Source: Candidatus Gastranaerophilales bacterium
Lineage (GTDB): Bacteria; Cyanobacteriota; Vampirovibrionia; Gastranaerophilales; Gastranaerophilaceae
Direction of reading: 5' to 3'
Assembly: GCA_017467305.1 (NCBI GenBank)
Contig: JAFTSM010000071.1
Span: 42,096-106,095, forward strand
DNA: 64,000 nt
The notes under the pieces were generated by a model. The model saw only the letters and a program-made list of their open reading frames with translations, had not been told where the DNA came from and did not search any database. Every line of letters begins with the position of its first letter. Within the stretch, counting starts at the first letter, position 1. Shown piece after piece: positions 1 to 9,055 of this stretch. The translations under genes were made by a program, and so were the position numbers.

Positions 1-1
1 G

Positions 2-763
2 TTTAATGATTTGAATTTTAGAACAGCAATTGATTATGGTATTGATAGAAATGCAATGGTATATAATGTAGCAAATGGTGTTGCACAACCTTTATTTACA
101 GCAGAATCTTTATCTTCAATTTTCTTGAATGAAAAATTGGCTTCTGGTCACGAAAAAGATATAGAGTATGCAAAAGCTCTTTTAAAAGAGTCTGGTTTTT
201 ATTTGGATAATAAAGGTATTTTGCGTGATAAAAACGGAAATGAAGTAGAATTTGATTTATATACAAATGCAGGTAATACTGAACGTGAAGCTTGTGGTGT
301 AATGGTTAAAGAGGATTTGCGTAGTCTTGGTATAAAAGTTAATTTTAAACCAATAGAGTTTAATTCTTTAGTAAGTAAAATGATGAGTACACTAGATTGG
401 GATATGGTTTTAATGGGGTTAACTGGTTCTCCTTTAGAGCCTCATAATGGAAAAAATGTTTGGTATTCTAAGGGACATTTACATTTATTTAATATGCGTT
501 TCCCTACTGATAAATACGATAACTTACTATCTTGGGAAAAAGAACTCGATGAAATTATAGAACAAGGCGCATTAGAACTTGATTTCAATAAGAGAAAAGC
601 TTTTTATGATAAATATCAACAGATAATTTATGATGAAAGACCGATTATTTATTTGTATTCCCCATTAACAATAACTGCTGTGAGAAATAAAATAAAAAAT
701 CTATATCCAACACCATTAGGTGGTACAATGCATAATTTGGAAGAATTGTATATCAAAGAGTAA
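2..763 (+). CDS. ABC transporter substrate-binding protein, family 5 (oligopeptide/dipeptide type), C-terminal part
   Basis: The reading frame is open from base 2, so the gene runs off the left edge and only about 253 C-terminal residues are visible. The first residues (FNDLNFRTAIDYGIDR) match the conserved segment of family 5 solute-binding proteins, where a partly helical 'R.A..YAIDR' stretch starts the second lobe. The later segment with LYTNAGN, KEDLRSLGIKVNFKPIEF and the final QQIIYDERPIIYLYSPL also fits the OppA/DppA fold. In that family the protein binds peptides or other small solutes outside the membrane and passes them to an ABC permease. The rest of the transporter is not in the window. 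Substrate cannot be read from this fragment. Confidence 0.8.
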   Translation, partial: FNDLNFRTAIDYGIDRNAMVYNVANGVAQPLFTAESLSSIFLNEKLASGHEKDIEYAKALLKESGFYLDNKGILRDKNGNEVEFDLYTNAGNTEREACGVMVKEDLRSLGIKVNFKPIEFNSLVSKMMSTLDWDMVLMGLTGSPLEPHNGKNVWYSKGHLHLFNMRFPTDKYDNLLSWEKELDEIIEQGALELDFNKRKAFYDKYQQIIYDERPIIYLYSPLTITAVRNKIKNLYPTPLGGTMHNLEELYIKE

Positions 764-767
764 TTCC

Positions 768-1826
768 CTATTGTCTTTTGAATGTAAACCCTGTTGCTTC
801 TAAAGATTTAAGACCTTTTTCTATATTCTCTTTCTGTTTTTTCGTAAATTCAGATATAAAATCTTCGCTCAAATTCAATTTATTACTATGTTTATTAAAA
901 TATTCAAGTTCATAGTTAAAAGCATCTATTTCCGTTGGTCTAGGGAAATAGTTATCTCCACTTTCAAGAGACATATAATAATTAGTTAGAGTCCAAAAAT
1001 CTTCTTCTATGCTCCAATATCTATTATCATTTTTGTTTGATGAAAATTTAAATGTTGTATTTTGTGGGAATATTTTATTTTGTTTATAGCCATTATAGAG
1101 GGTTGTGTTTTCTCTTAATAGATTTTCATCTGGAGTCTTTCCTTCTTTTTTACAAGCTTGGATGTATCCTTCTTTCATTCTTTCTATAGAAGTAATTTTT
1201 TCTTCAGCTTTTTTATCGTGCTTTTCTCCTATGGTTTTAGTGGCTGCCATTAAATGTTCTTGTACAAAATGTCTTAATTCGTGCGCAATAATTGATTTAC
1301 AATAAATGTCTTGTTCATATTTTGTTAGTTCTCTAATTTCATAATTTTCTATTTCTAGTACTTTTAATTCTTTTGTCTCTGATTCAAGTTGATTTTCGTT
1401 TACAAAGTTACTAACTAAAATGTTTCCTTCTTTATCTTTAACACTTATTAAATATTTTTTATGACAAAGCGAATTATTCAGTCTTATTTCGTTTGTTTCA
1501 AAATTATAAGCAGCTTCTTGTGTATTAGAATCAAAATCGATAAAATTTAAATTTGGTTTTTGTAGAATTATTTCTTTTATTGCAGGATTTGTTTCTGATA
1601 TATCTGTCAATACTTCTTCATAGGTTTCATTGTACAACTTTTCTAAAGCTTGTTGTTCTGCTGAAAGTACAGTTTTTTTTATACTATTTGTTGCTTGTGC
1701 CTTAGTAGTTTTTATAAAACAATCATTAGTTGGTTGTGAATAGCAAGGAACTTGTGGATTTATTCCATTTTGTTGCATATTCTCCGGCATTTTAAATATT
1801 CTAATTTGTACAGGTGAAAAATTCAT
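768..1826 (-). CDS. Uncharacterised protein with zincin-type HExxH motif
   Basis: A 352-residue protein converging on the preceding transporter gene with only 4 bases between stops. An AGGAAGAG ribosome-binding site lies a few bases before the ATG. Residues 179-190 read IIAHELRHFVQE, giving H182-E183-x-x-H186, the zinc-binding helix of many metallopeptidases. The third ligand is not obvious; candidates are the acidic residues in the later WSIEEDFW segment. There is no clear signal peptide or membrane helix. The N-terminal 60 residues look disordered and the middle is charged and helical. Known: HExxH plus a following helix is typical of zincins. Inferred: a peptidase or an inactive relative. 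It could also be a chance HExxH, so function is open. Confidence 0.65.
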   Translation of the reverse strand: MNFSPVQIRIFKMPENMQQNGINPQVPCYSQPTNDCFIKTTKAQATNSIKKTVLSAEQQALEKLYNETYEEVLTDISETNPAIKEIILQKPNLNFIDFDSNTQEAAYNFETNEIRLNNSLCHKKYLISVKDKEGNILVSNFVNENQLESETKELKVLEIENYEIRELTKYEQDIYCKSIIAHELRHFVQEHLMAATKTIGEKHDKKAEEKITSIERMKEGYIQACKKEGKTPDENLLRENTTLYNGYKQNKIFPQNTTFKFSSNKNDNRYWSIEEDFWTLTNYYMSLESGDNYFPRPTEIDAFNYELEYFNKHSNKLNLSEDFISEFTKKQKENIEKGLKSLEATGFTFKRQ

Positions 1827-1940
1827 TTAAACTCTTCCTATATGTTTATATAAAAAAATTTTTGATTTTGAATTGCTAAATAGCAATTTTTCCCTGTGTT
1901 TGCTTTTATATAAATAGGTAAAGTAATAAGGTATGAATAG

Positions 1941-1967
1941 GTAGGACATTGAAATAGTCCTACTTTT
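1941..1967 (+). terminator. Terminator-like hairpin in the leader of the 1992 gene
   Basis: GTAGGAC (1941-1947) and GTCCTAC (1956-1962) form a perfect 7-bp stem with a 9-base loop followed by TTTTTATTTT. It points along the plus strand but no plus-strand gene ends nearby, so it is either a leader attenuator for the gene starting at 1992 or the end of a short RNA. A weaker hairpin (AATTGCTA/TAGCAATT, 1871-1888) precedes it. Confidence 0.5.
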
Positions 1968-1991
1968 TATTTTGTTTGATAAAATGTTTTT

Positions 1992-2783
1992 ATGAGTTAT
2001 GAATTGATAAAACTAAATACGGCACGTAATGCACTTAGGTATGTAATAAATGCTTTTGATATAAAAGAACTCTATCTGCCATATTATATTTGCCCTACTT
2101 TGCGTAGTGCTATTAATAAGGAAAATTGTAAAATTATTTTTTATCATATAGATAAAACTTTTAAACCACTACAAGACTTTCCTCATGAAGCTTTTATTTT
2201 GCATCCTAATTATTTTGGTGTTTGTTGTGAAATTGTGAATGAATTATCACTGAAATATCAAAATTTAATTGTCGATAATGCACATTCTTTTTATTCTGAA
2301 CCAAAAGGAATAGCAAGTTTTAACTCATTAAGAAAATTCTTCCCGATATTACGTAATGGTTCTTTTTTATATACCAAAAGAACTCTGGATATTGATATTG
2401 AGAAGGATGCTTATACTTATGAACCTAAAATATTAACATATGAAGAAATTTGCAAGAACGAAAATAGACTTGATACTGAGGAAATAAAATATATCTCTGA
2501 AACAACACTAAATTCATTGCCTAATCCAGATAGAGAAAAACGCATAGAAAAATTTTATTATTGGCAAAATAGATTAAATGGAAAAATAAAGCTTACAAGA
2601 GACGATGTACCTTTTGTTTATCCATATCTTGCAGCGACACAAGAAGAAGCCAATAAGCTTGTAAATGAATTAGAGAAAGAAAACATTACTATTTATAGAT
2701 ACTGGAATAATCTTCCAGATTCCTACTCTGAAAAGATTTTTTATACAAATTTAGTTGTGATACCATTAAATACTTTTGAATGA
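1992..2783 (+). CDS. DegT/DnrJ/EryC1/StrS-like PLP-fold protein (short)
   Basis: A 263-residue protein resembling the large domain of sugar aminotransferases of the DegT family. Residues 95-99 (DNAHS) correspond to the D-x-A-H motif that contacts PLP. Residues 109-125 (SFNSLRKFF followed by RNGSFL) correspond to the loop that normally carries the catalytic lysine, here possibly K115. Full family members are about 370 residues, so this one lacks much of the C-terminal domain. A role in making or modifying an amino sugar is an inference from the family. No clear ribosome-binding site precedes the ATG. Its 3' end overlaps the convergent gene ending at 2741 by 43 bases. Confidence 0.6.
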   Translation: MSYELIKLNTARNALRYVINAFDIKELYLPYYICPTLRSAINKENCKIIFYHIDKTFKPLQDFPHEAFILHPNYFGVCCEIVNELSLKYQNLIVDNAHSFYSEPKGIASFNSLRKFFPILRNGSFLYTKRTLDIDIEKDAYTYEPKILTYEEICKNENRLDTEEIKYISETTLNSLPNPDREKRIEKFYYWQNRLNGKIKLTRDDVPFVYPYLAATQEEANKLVNELEKENITIYRYWNNLPDSYSEKIFYTNLVVIPLNTFE

Positions 2784-4411
2784 TTTTTGGGTGTTTGAAT
2801 ATTATCGTATTCAAAGTACGAATAGTCGGCAAATTTTTGAGGGTTATCTAAATCTTTCATCGCTAGCATAGAAGCAATTCTTTCTGCTTTCTTTTGTTCT
2901 GCAGTAAATTTTGCTTCCATAACAGCTATAGGTAAAAATCCAATAATAGTTCCTAATGCAGTCATTAATCCTGAATATTTTGTATTACATTTTTTCCCAA
3001 GCGCATTACCTATAGCTCCACCAACAGCAGCACCTAATATATCAATTGGGTTTGTAACAGTTTCTGAAAGAGCTTCTATACCAACTGTTTGTTCTAACAT
3101 TCTTTCTCTTTGCGTATTAACAACCAAGTTAGTTTGTTTTTGTAAGAGTTTTGCTTGTCTTTCTTGCTCTGAAGTTAGATTTATTTGTTGTTTTGCTTCT
3201 AATTTTTCTTTAATTTTGGGTAATTCTTCTTCTGCAAAAGTGTCGTAGTCTTTCATATCTTTTGCCACTGTTTTTACAAATTCTACAAGGTTTTGTTTTT
3301 TATAATCTTTTGGTTGGTGATAATGTTCTGGGTTTTCTATAAATTGTTTTAAATGTTTGTATTTTGTTGCAAGGATAGCTTTATTTTCAAAATCGGAAAT
3401 ATTTTTATTTAGAAGTAAGTAAGTTAAAATTGGAACACCAAGTTTCATTGCTCCACGTAATGGTTTATTTTGTACGTGTAGAATATCTACTAATTTATCA
3501 GTAATTAGATATTCTAAAAAACCACCAGCAAAAAGAGCAGAATAACCAAGATTCGCCATTGTTTCAACTTTTTGCAATGGTTCTAAAACATCGTGTTCCA
3601 TATTCTTTAAAAGGTTTTGGAATAGTTGTTTGTCTTCTTTTGCCTGTTTTTCTTTTTGTATAGAAAGTTTTTTGTTTGGAATGGTATTTTCTTTTTTGAA
3701 ATACTCTTCTTTTCTTTGTAAGTAATCTTTTTTTGTTCTGTTGTATTCTTCAACAGCTTGGAATGATGAAGTAACATCTAATTTGTCTTTTAGTTTATCA
3801 ACGAAAGCTGTTTGATGTTTTTCATTGTGTTTTGTAATTTTATCTAATTCTTGTTCTTGCTCTGGTGTAAGTATTGCAAACATTTTGTGTTTGTTTGTTA
3901 TATTTTGAGTTGCATCAAAACTCGCTTTTCTTGTTATGCCAAGCTGCCCTTCAATAGAATTTTTAATTCCCTTAGCAAAAAATATTGCAGCACCAATTGA
4001 TGAAGCAACAGTTGTTAGTTGCGGTAATGTTACCCGTTTACCCGCAAGGTTAATACCAGCATTTTGATATTTTGTTAAAAGTTCAGACGTTTTTTTAGCA
4101 ATATTTTTATCTGCGTGTTCATTTAAAAATGGTATAGCTTTTGTTATTGTCATTGGAAGCAAGCACAGCAAACTAGTCACAGACATTAATTCTGTGTTGT
4201 AGGTTTGATAGAATGTTTCAGAGTCTTCTGCTTTCTCATGCGTATAGCTATCTAATAGCAAAATTGGTTCGGCTATTGCTTTTGCCTTTTGCTTTAATTC
4301 GTTACTTTGAGAAAGAGTAGTTGCTGGAGTGGTTAATTGTTTATCACTCCACTCCTTGTATTCATCAATATGTTCTCTATATTTAGTGTAATAAGAAAAA
4401 ATATTGTTCAT
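2741..4411 (-). CDS. Uncharacterised membrane/coiled-coil protein
   Basis: A 556-residue protein with no family I recognise. Hydrophobic stretches occur around residues 75-95 (LMSVTSLLCLLPMTITKAIPF), 140-155, 295-315 (ALFAGGFLEYLI), 325-340 (GVPILTYLLL), 455-475 (glycine-rich DILGAAVGGAIGNALG) and 480-500 (LMTALGTIIGFLPIAV). Between them are long lysine- and glutamate-rich helices likely to form coiled coil. The arrangement suggests a membrane-associated protein with large soluble helical parts. There is no signal peptide and no catalytic motif. Its stop lies inside the convergent gene ending at 2783, a 43-base overlap. I infer a lineage-specific protein of unknown function. Confidence 0.7.
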   Translation of the reverse strand: MNNIFSYYTKYREHIDEYKEWSDKQLTTPATTLSQSNELKQKAKAIAEPILLLDSYTHEKAEDSETFYQTYNTELMSVTSLLCLLPMTITKAIPFLNEHADKNIAKKTSELLTKYQNAGINLAGKRVTLPQLTTVASSIGAAIFFAKGIKNSIEGQLGITRKASFDATQNITNKHKMFAILTPEQEQELDKITKHNEKHQTAFVDKLKDKLDVTSSFQAVEEYNRTKKDYLQRKEEYFKKENTIPNKKLSIQKEKQAKEDKQLFQNLLKNMEHDVLEPLQKVETMANLGYSALFAGGFLEYLITDKLVDILHVQNKPLRGAMKLGVPILTYLLLNKNISDFENKAILATKYKHLKQFIENPEHYHQPKDYKKQNLVEFVKTVAKDMKDYDTFAEEELPKIKEKLEAKQQINLTSEQERQAKLLQKQTNLVVNTQRERMLEQTVGIEALSETVTNPIDILGAAVGGAIGNALGKKCNTKYSGLMTALGTIIGFLPIAVMEAKFTAEQKKAERIASMLAMKDLDNPQKFADYSYFEYDNIQTPKNHSKVFNGITTKFV

Positions 4412-4560
4412 TTAAACATACAAAACCTTCCATTGCCAATTGTTTAAAGTAGAAAATACTTTAAAATTGTTATTTTTTCTATAAATTATTTATATATTTT
4501 AACAAAATTAATTTTGTTTCTTGTAAAATAATAACAATGACGTAGAGAGGGATATAATTA

Positions 4561-5556
4561 ATGTCTTTAAATGCATATTTGGGTATAGATGTTGGCTCGG
4601 TTACAACAAAGGCTGCATTAGTTGATGAAAATGGCAAATTTATCGATGGCTTTATGACTAGAACTGCAGGAAAACCAGTTGTGGCTGTTCAAACATCATT
4701 AAAAAATTTAAAAGCACAAGCAAAACAAGAGTACAATATTTTAGGAGTTGGTACAACTGGTTCTGGTAGGAATTTAGCTGGTGCATTAGTTGGTGCAGAT
4801 GTTGTAAAAAATGAAATTACTGCGCATGCTGTTGCTGCTAGTACGTATGTTCCTGGTGTTCAAACTATTTTAGAAATTGGTGGACAAGATAGTAAAATTA
4901 TTATCTTACGTGACGGTATTGTTACAGATTTCGCAATGAATACTGTTTGTGCAGCTGGTACTGGCTCGTTTTTAGACCAACAAGCTTCTAGATTAAATGT
5001 TCCAATCCAAAATTTTGGTGAATTAGCATTGAAGTCTAAATCTCCTGCAAGAATTGCTGGTAGATGTGGTGTTTTTGCTGAGTCTGACCTTATTCATAAA
5101 CAACAATTAGGCTATCCTGTTGAAGATTTATTATATGGTCTTTGCCAAGCTTTAGTTAGAAACTATTTGAGTAATTTAGCTTTAGGAAAAGAAATTCTTC
5201 CTATAGTTACATTCCAAGGTGGTGTTGCAACAAACTCTGGCATGGTAAAAGCTTTTGAAGAAGCTTTAAATACAAAAGTTGTAGTTCCAGATAATCATCA
5301 AACAATGGGAGCGATTGGTGCTGCACTTCTTGCTATGGAGAACCATCAATTCAATGAAAAACCAACAACATTTAAAGGATTTAGTGTTGGTGAAATTGCA
5401 TTTAATTCATATACAAATCAGTGCTCTAGCTGTTCTAATAATTGTGAAGTTATTACAATTGTTGAAGGTGACGTTACATCAACTGAGTTGAATAATAAAC
5501 AAGATAAGATTATTGCTCGTTGGGGCGGAACTTGTGGAAGATGGGATATAGGTTAA
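4561..5556 (+). CDS. BadF/BadG/BcrA/BcrD-family ATPase (2-hydroxyacyl-CoA dehydratase activator type)
   Basis: A 331-residue ASKHA-fold ATPase. Residues 7-16 (LGIDVGSVTT) form the phosphate-1 loop and 64-70 (GTTGSGR) and 106-110 (IGGQD) are further family blocks. C130 in TVCAAGTGSFLD and C169 in GRCGVFAESD are the residues that in HgdC-type activators hold one [4Fe-4S] cluster between two subunits. The C-terminus adds C287, C290, C294 and C324, as seen in the longer activase relatives. In the family, ATP hydrolysis drives one electron onto a partner dehydratase or reductase. No partner subunit lies beside it, so the true substrate is unknown. GAGAGGG precedes the ATG. Confidence 0.88.
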   Translation: MSLNAYLGIDVGSVTTKAALVDENGKFIDGFMTRTAGKPVVAVQTSLKNLKAQAKQEYNILGVGTTGSGRNLAGALVGADVVKNEITAHAVAASTYVPGVQTILEIGGQDSKIIILRDGIVTDFAMNTVCAAGTGSFLDQQASRLNVPIQNFGELALKSKSPARIAGRCGVFAESDLIHKQQLGYPVEDLLYGLCQALVRNYLSNLALGKEILPIVTFQGGVATNSGMVKAFEEALNTKVVVPDNHQTMGAIGAALLAMENHQFNEKPTTFKGFSVGEIAFNSYTNQCSSCSNNCEVITIVEGDVTSTELNNKQDKIIARWGGTCGRWDIG

Positions 5557-5578
5557 AACACCAATAAACAAAATATTA

Positions 5579-5608
5579 AAAGCTCGTTTCAAAAAACGAG
5601 CTTTTTTT
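5579..5608 (+). terminator. Intrinsic terminator after the CoA-activase gene
   Basis: AAGCTCGTT and AACGAGCTT pair around a short A-rich loop and are followed by seven T. It begins 22 bases after the stop codon at 5556. Confidence 0.85.
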
Positions 5609-5702
5609 ATTAAGTAATGTAAACAAATACGCTCTTTTATTTAAGTTTCTTGCTTATTCAACCGATACAGTTAATACAACATATATAAAGGAGAAAATAA
5701 CA

Positions 5703-6575
5703 ATGGGACTAGCAGCATCACAAGGAAGATACCTCTGTCTTACTGCAAGAAACAGTGACTTAGTGTATGAAGGGCAACAAATTTCTCAACAAAGAATGGC
5801 TTTAGCAAAAGAAACACAAGCTGTTGCTAATGAATATAATGAAGCAATGAGCAATACTGTTATGAGAGCGCTATTGCCTGGGCAAGAATCTCAACAATTA
5901 ACTTATGATTTACTTACTAACCAAGACCCTCTTACTGGTTTATGTATGAGAGTGGTTGACTTGGATGGTAACGTTGTTATTCCAGGTGAATATCTTGAAA
6001 TTACAGAAGTTGTTGGTGAAGGTGAAGAACAAACAAAGACAACTAGTGTTGTTACATCTTCTTCTGACTTCGTTAACAGATATATGTCTGATTTAGTTGA
6101 TGGTGATACAGCTTTAAAATTAAGTATGAAATCATTAACAGAAGTTAGTGATTATTATAATCAAACATTTACAGATACAGGAATTACAACAAGAGTTGTA
6201 GATAAATCAAATTCTAATATCGTACAAGACGGTGAAAAAGTTACAACTGACCCATTTTGTTCTGACCCAGAATATTTGCAAGAAATGTTGACAACTGGTC
6301 AATATCTATTGCAACAAGCCGGCGCAAAAGGTGTATGGGAAGAGTTTGTATGGCAAGGTTCATCTGCGATTTCTGAAGAATATGATACAACTGATGACGC
6401 AGCAGCTGAAGCTAAATATGAATCAGCAATGGTTGAACTTCAAAGAAAAGATAAACTTTTAGAATTGCGTCTAGAACAAGTTCAAACTGAACAAAGTGCA
6501 GTTGAAAAAGAAATGGAATCTGTAAAAGATATTATTGGTAAAAATATCGAAAATGGATTTAAAACTTTTGCTTAA
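5703..6575 (+). CDS. Uncharacterised conserved protein with MGLAASQ-type N-terminus
   Basis: A 290-residue acidic protein behind a strong AAGGAG ribosome-binding site. The N-terminus MGLAASQGRYLCLTARNSD followed by a glutamine-rich helix (about residues 20-55) is a pattern I associate with proteins that recur in gut Gastranaerophilales genomes. The middle (95-190) is beta-rich and acidic. The last 60 residues (YESAMVELQRKDKLLELRLEQ and onward) form a heptad-like coiled coil. The helical-beta-helical layout with amphipathic ends recalls exported filament or secretion-substrate proteins, but no signal peptide is present and this is speculation. It is monocistronic, with terminators on both sides. 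Confidence 0.7.
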   Translation: MGLAASQGRYLCLTARNSDLVYEGQQISQQRMALAKETQAVANEYNEAMSNTVMRALLPGQESQQLTYDLLTNQDPLTGLCMRVVDLDGNVVIPGEYLEITEVVGEGEEQTKTTSVVTSSSDFVNRYMSDLVDGDTALKLSMKSLTEVSDYYNQTFTDTGITTRVVDKSNSNIVQDGEKVTTDPFCSDPEYLQEMLTTGQYLLQQAGAKGVWEEFVWQGSSAISEEYDTTDDAAAEAKYESAMVELQRKDKLLELRLEQVQTEQSAVEKEMESVKDIIGKNIENGFKTFA

Positions 6576-6626
6576 ACAGCTGAACAGTAAAGGGATATGT
6601 TTTTCTTATTATATATGTTGTTTTAT

Positions 6627-6656
6627 GGCTAATCTTTAAAATGGAGATTAGCCTTT
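6627..6656 (+). terminator. Intrinsic terminator after the 5703 gene
   Basis: GGCTAATCT (6627-6635) and AGATTAGCC (6645-6653) form a perfect 9-bp stem with a 9-base loop, followed by a short TTT run. Confidence 0.7.
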
Positions 6657-6716
6657 CCGTTTATAAATCAATTAATTTAAAAGTATGATTTCTCTTAATT
6701 CCTTTGCTCGTATGAT

Positions 6717-6744
6717 TTGTTTAATATTTATAATGTGGTATGAT
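6717..6744 (+). promoter_or_regulatory. Candidate sigma-70 promoter for the 6781 gene
   Basis: TTGTTT, a 16-base spacer and TATGAT end 36 bases before the ATG at 6781. Match quality is moderate. Confidence 0.35.
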
Positions 6745-6780
6745 AATTGAACGTTAGTTATAAGAGAAAATAGGTTCTTG

Positions 6781-8997
6781 ATGCAACTTTGTGAAGTTAA
6801 GAATGATATAGCTAAAATAGTTTATAATCCTGCAGAAAACCATTTGCTTCCTTCTGATTTTTTGCTAATTGAGGACTTAAATCAAAAATTAATTGCTCAA
6901 GTAGTCAATATTTCAACAACAGATGAGCCTGATAATAACATTGCAGATATTCGTTTGTCTCTTGCAATTGATAAAGAAGATAACTTGTCATATTACAATG
7001 GTTATATTCCTTCTCGTACATCAAAGATTTTGTACATTAATCCAGATGAGATAATGGAGTTAATTAAAGGCTCTGGAGATACTATTTACTTCGGAAATTT
7101 GTCTAATCATTCTGATTGTTTTGTTAAGCCTTCTATATCATTTATTAACGATAAGGTTTATATTCAATCGGATAGAGATGATAAGACTAAAACTGTTGTT
7201 CAAAATATGGTTTCTGAACTATATCAAAAGAAAAAGAAAGTTGTTCTTTTGGATTTTGATGGTCGTTATAACTCAATATACAATGTTCCACGCTTAAAAG
7301 TTTCTGATACTTTTAAATTACCTTTAAATATTGAGGCTTTTAATACTATCTTGGAATATGATATTGTTGACTGTCCTTTAGAAGATAAAGCTGTTATTCA
7401 AAGTATTGTTTTAGAATTAAGAGAGTATATAAATACATTAGAAAATAAGTTTCTGCCATTTACTCTTTTTAGAAATGTTGTAGATAATGAGTTTATGGCT
7501 AATCCTATCTCTGGATTAATGCTTTTACGAAACAAATTATGGTTATATGCTCAAGAGAGTATTTTTGCTGAAAGTAAAAGTCATTTTGACTTGATTAATA
7601 ATATCTTAGAAAAACAAGATGTATTAGTTATTGATGCCTCTACATTGGATGAAAAATGGCATAAGTTTACTATACAAACTTTAGTTGGATTAATACAAAA
7701 GCATTGTTATTTAGTTCTTTCTTTGAACGATGTTCCAATGGATAAAAAATCAATAATATCACTATACAATACACCAAATATTATACCGATTGTATCTACA
7801 TCATACGATAGTAATTATAGGGCATTATTGAAATCTGTTTGTAAAAATCAAATTTTATTCAAGCCAGCATATTTGATAAATGATGAAGAAGCGTATAATG
7901 CTCTACTTCCAAAAATGAATTCTGGTGAGTTTATTTTATATGGTGAATCAACCTTGTATTTACCAATGGTTTTAGAATTACAATCTTTTAATTCTTCTAC
8001 TTCTGAAGATGTTATTCAAAATGAAATAAAAAAAGACGTTGATAAATTTTTGAGTCAACCAAAGTCGTTGCTTCCTCAAGATACTGTTTTAAAACAAGAT
8101 GTTGATACTGTTGTTGCAACAGCTTCTAAAACAGCAGAAGAAACAATAGAAAATTTAGTTGATGATTTAGAAGATGACGATTTGGCGTTCCTTGATGATC
8201 AAAATATTGCAAATGAAACTATAACAATCGATGATATTAGAAAACCAAAATCAGTACAGCCTGTTTCTGAAGAACAATATGATATCTTTGTTCCAATGGG
8301 AGTTAGTTATTCAGAGCCAGAATCAATATTGAATGAAGATGTTGATGATTATAATAAGGCCAGCGTTCTAGATAGTATTGATTCGGATTTGGAATTAATT
8401 AATAATCAAGAGAGCCTTGAAATACAAACTATTCAAGATAATTCTGAAAATTTAGAAGAGTTACTTACTGATGTAACAATATCTTCTGGTGATGATGAAG
8501 GTATTATTCTTGGTGATGTTGATAATGATGATATTGTTTCTGATGTTTTAGCTGAAATATCTAGTGAATATGTTATTCTTGTTCAAGAAAATGAAGAAAC
8601 TAAAGAAGAAGTTGATGTTGATGCGTTATTACAAGATGATTTGTTGTTAGATAATAATGTTCCTCAATCTGCAGATGATAAAGATGATGGTGAGAAGAAT
8701 ATTGATATTGAATTAGAGTCTGATGAACAAGAAATCCAACCTCCTCCAATAAAAGAGCAAATAAATACTAAATCTTCAACAACTCTTCCAGAGTATGAGT
8801 CCGGAAACTTATCGGAAGTTATGATAAATGATGTTCCTTTTAAAATTGGAGAAAAAATTTTTCATCCAAAATATGGAGAAGGAGTAATTGAAGGTTTTGC
8901 AAACTATAGCAATAAAATTTTGTTCTGTACAATCGATTTTGACGGTCAGAGAAAAATTTTAGACCCTAGAATTTCTTCAATGCAAAAAATACAATAG
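6781..8997 (+). CDS. HerA-like ATPase-fold protein with acidic linker and C-terminal Tudor-like domain
   Basis: A protein of about 738 residues. I chose the ATG at 6781 over the adjacent TTG because AGG sits seven bases before it. The N-terminal 90 residues look like the HAS-type beta barrel of HerA ATPases. Residues about 125-400 carry beta strands such as KVVLLDFDGRY (Walker-B-like) and VLVIDAS, but I see no clean P-loop GKT/S, so ATPase activity is doubtful. Residues about 420-660 are a long Asp/Glu-rich disordered linker. The last 55 residues (KIGEKIFHPKYGEGVI and FDGQRKILDP) match the Tudor-like tail of UvrD/PcrA helicases, which binds RNA polymerase. Inferred: a nucleic-acid- or polymerase-associated adaptor. 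Confidence 0.6.
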   Translation: MQLCEVKNDIAKIVYNPAENHLLPSDFLLIEDLNQKLIAQVVNISTTDEPDNNIADIRLSLAIDKEDNLSYYNGYIPSRTSKILYINPDEIMELIKGSGDTIYFGNLSNHSDCFVKPSISFINDKVYIQSDRDDKTKTVVQNMVSELYQKKKKVVLLDFDGRYNSIYNVPRLKVSDTFKLPLNIEAFNTILEYDIVDCPLEDKAVIQSIVLELREYINTLENKFLPFTLFRNVVDNEFMANPISGLMLLRNKLWLYAQESIFAESKSHFDLINNILEKQDVLVIDASTLDEKWHKFTIQTLVGLIQKHCYLVLSLNDVPMDKKSIISLYNTPNIIPIVSTSYDSNYRALLKSVCKNQILFKPAYLINDEEAYNALLPKMNSGEFILYGESTLYLPMVLELQSFNSSTSEDVIQNEIKKDVDKFLSQPKSLLPQDTVLKQDVDTVVATASKTAEETIENLVDDLEDDDLAFLDDQNIANETITIDDIRKPKSVQPVSEEQYDIFVPMGVSYSEPESILNEDVDDYNKASVLDSIDSDLELINNQESLEIQTIQDNSENLEELLTDVTISSGDDEGIILGDVDNDDIVSDVLAEISSEYVILVQENEETKEEVDVDALLQDDLLLDNNVPQSADDKDDGEKNIDIELESDEQEIQPPPIKEQINTKSSTTLPEYESGNLSEVMINDVPFKIGEKIFHPKYGEGVIEGFANYSNKILFCTIDFDGQRKILDPRISSMQKIQ

Positions 8998-8998
8998 A

Positions 8999-9030
8999 AA
9001 AGAAGCTAATTTCTTAGCTTCTTTTTATTT
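8999..9030. terminator. Bidirectional terminator between convergent genes
   Basis: AGAAGCTAA (9001-9009) and TTAGCTTCT (9014-9022) make a 9-bp stem with a TTTC loop. T-rich sequence follows on the plus strand, and the A-rich left side serves the minus-strand gene. Confidence 0.75.
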
Positions 9031-9055
9031 GTTAGTAATTAAGTTTGTGTTTATT

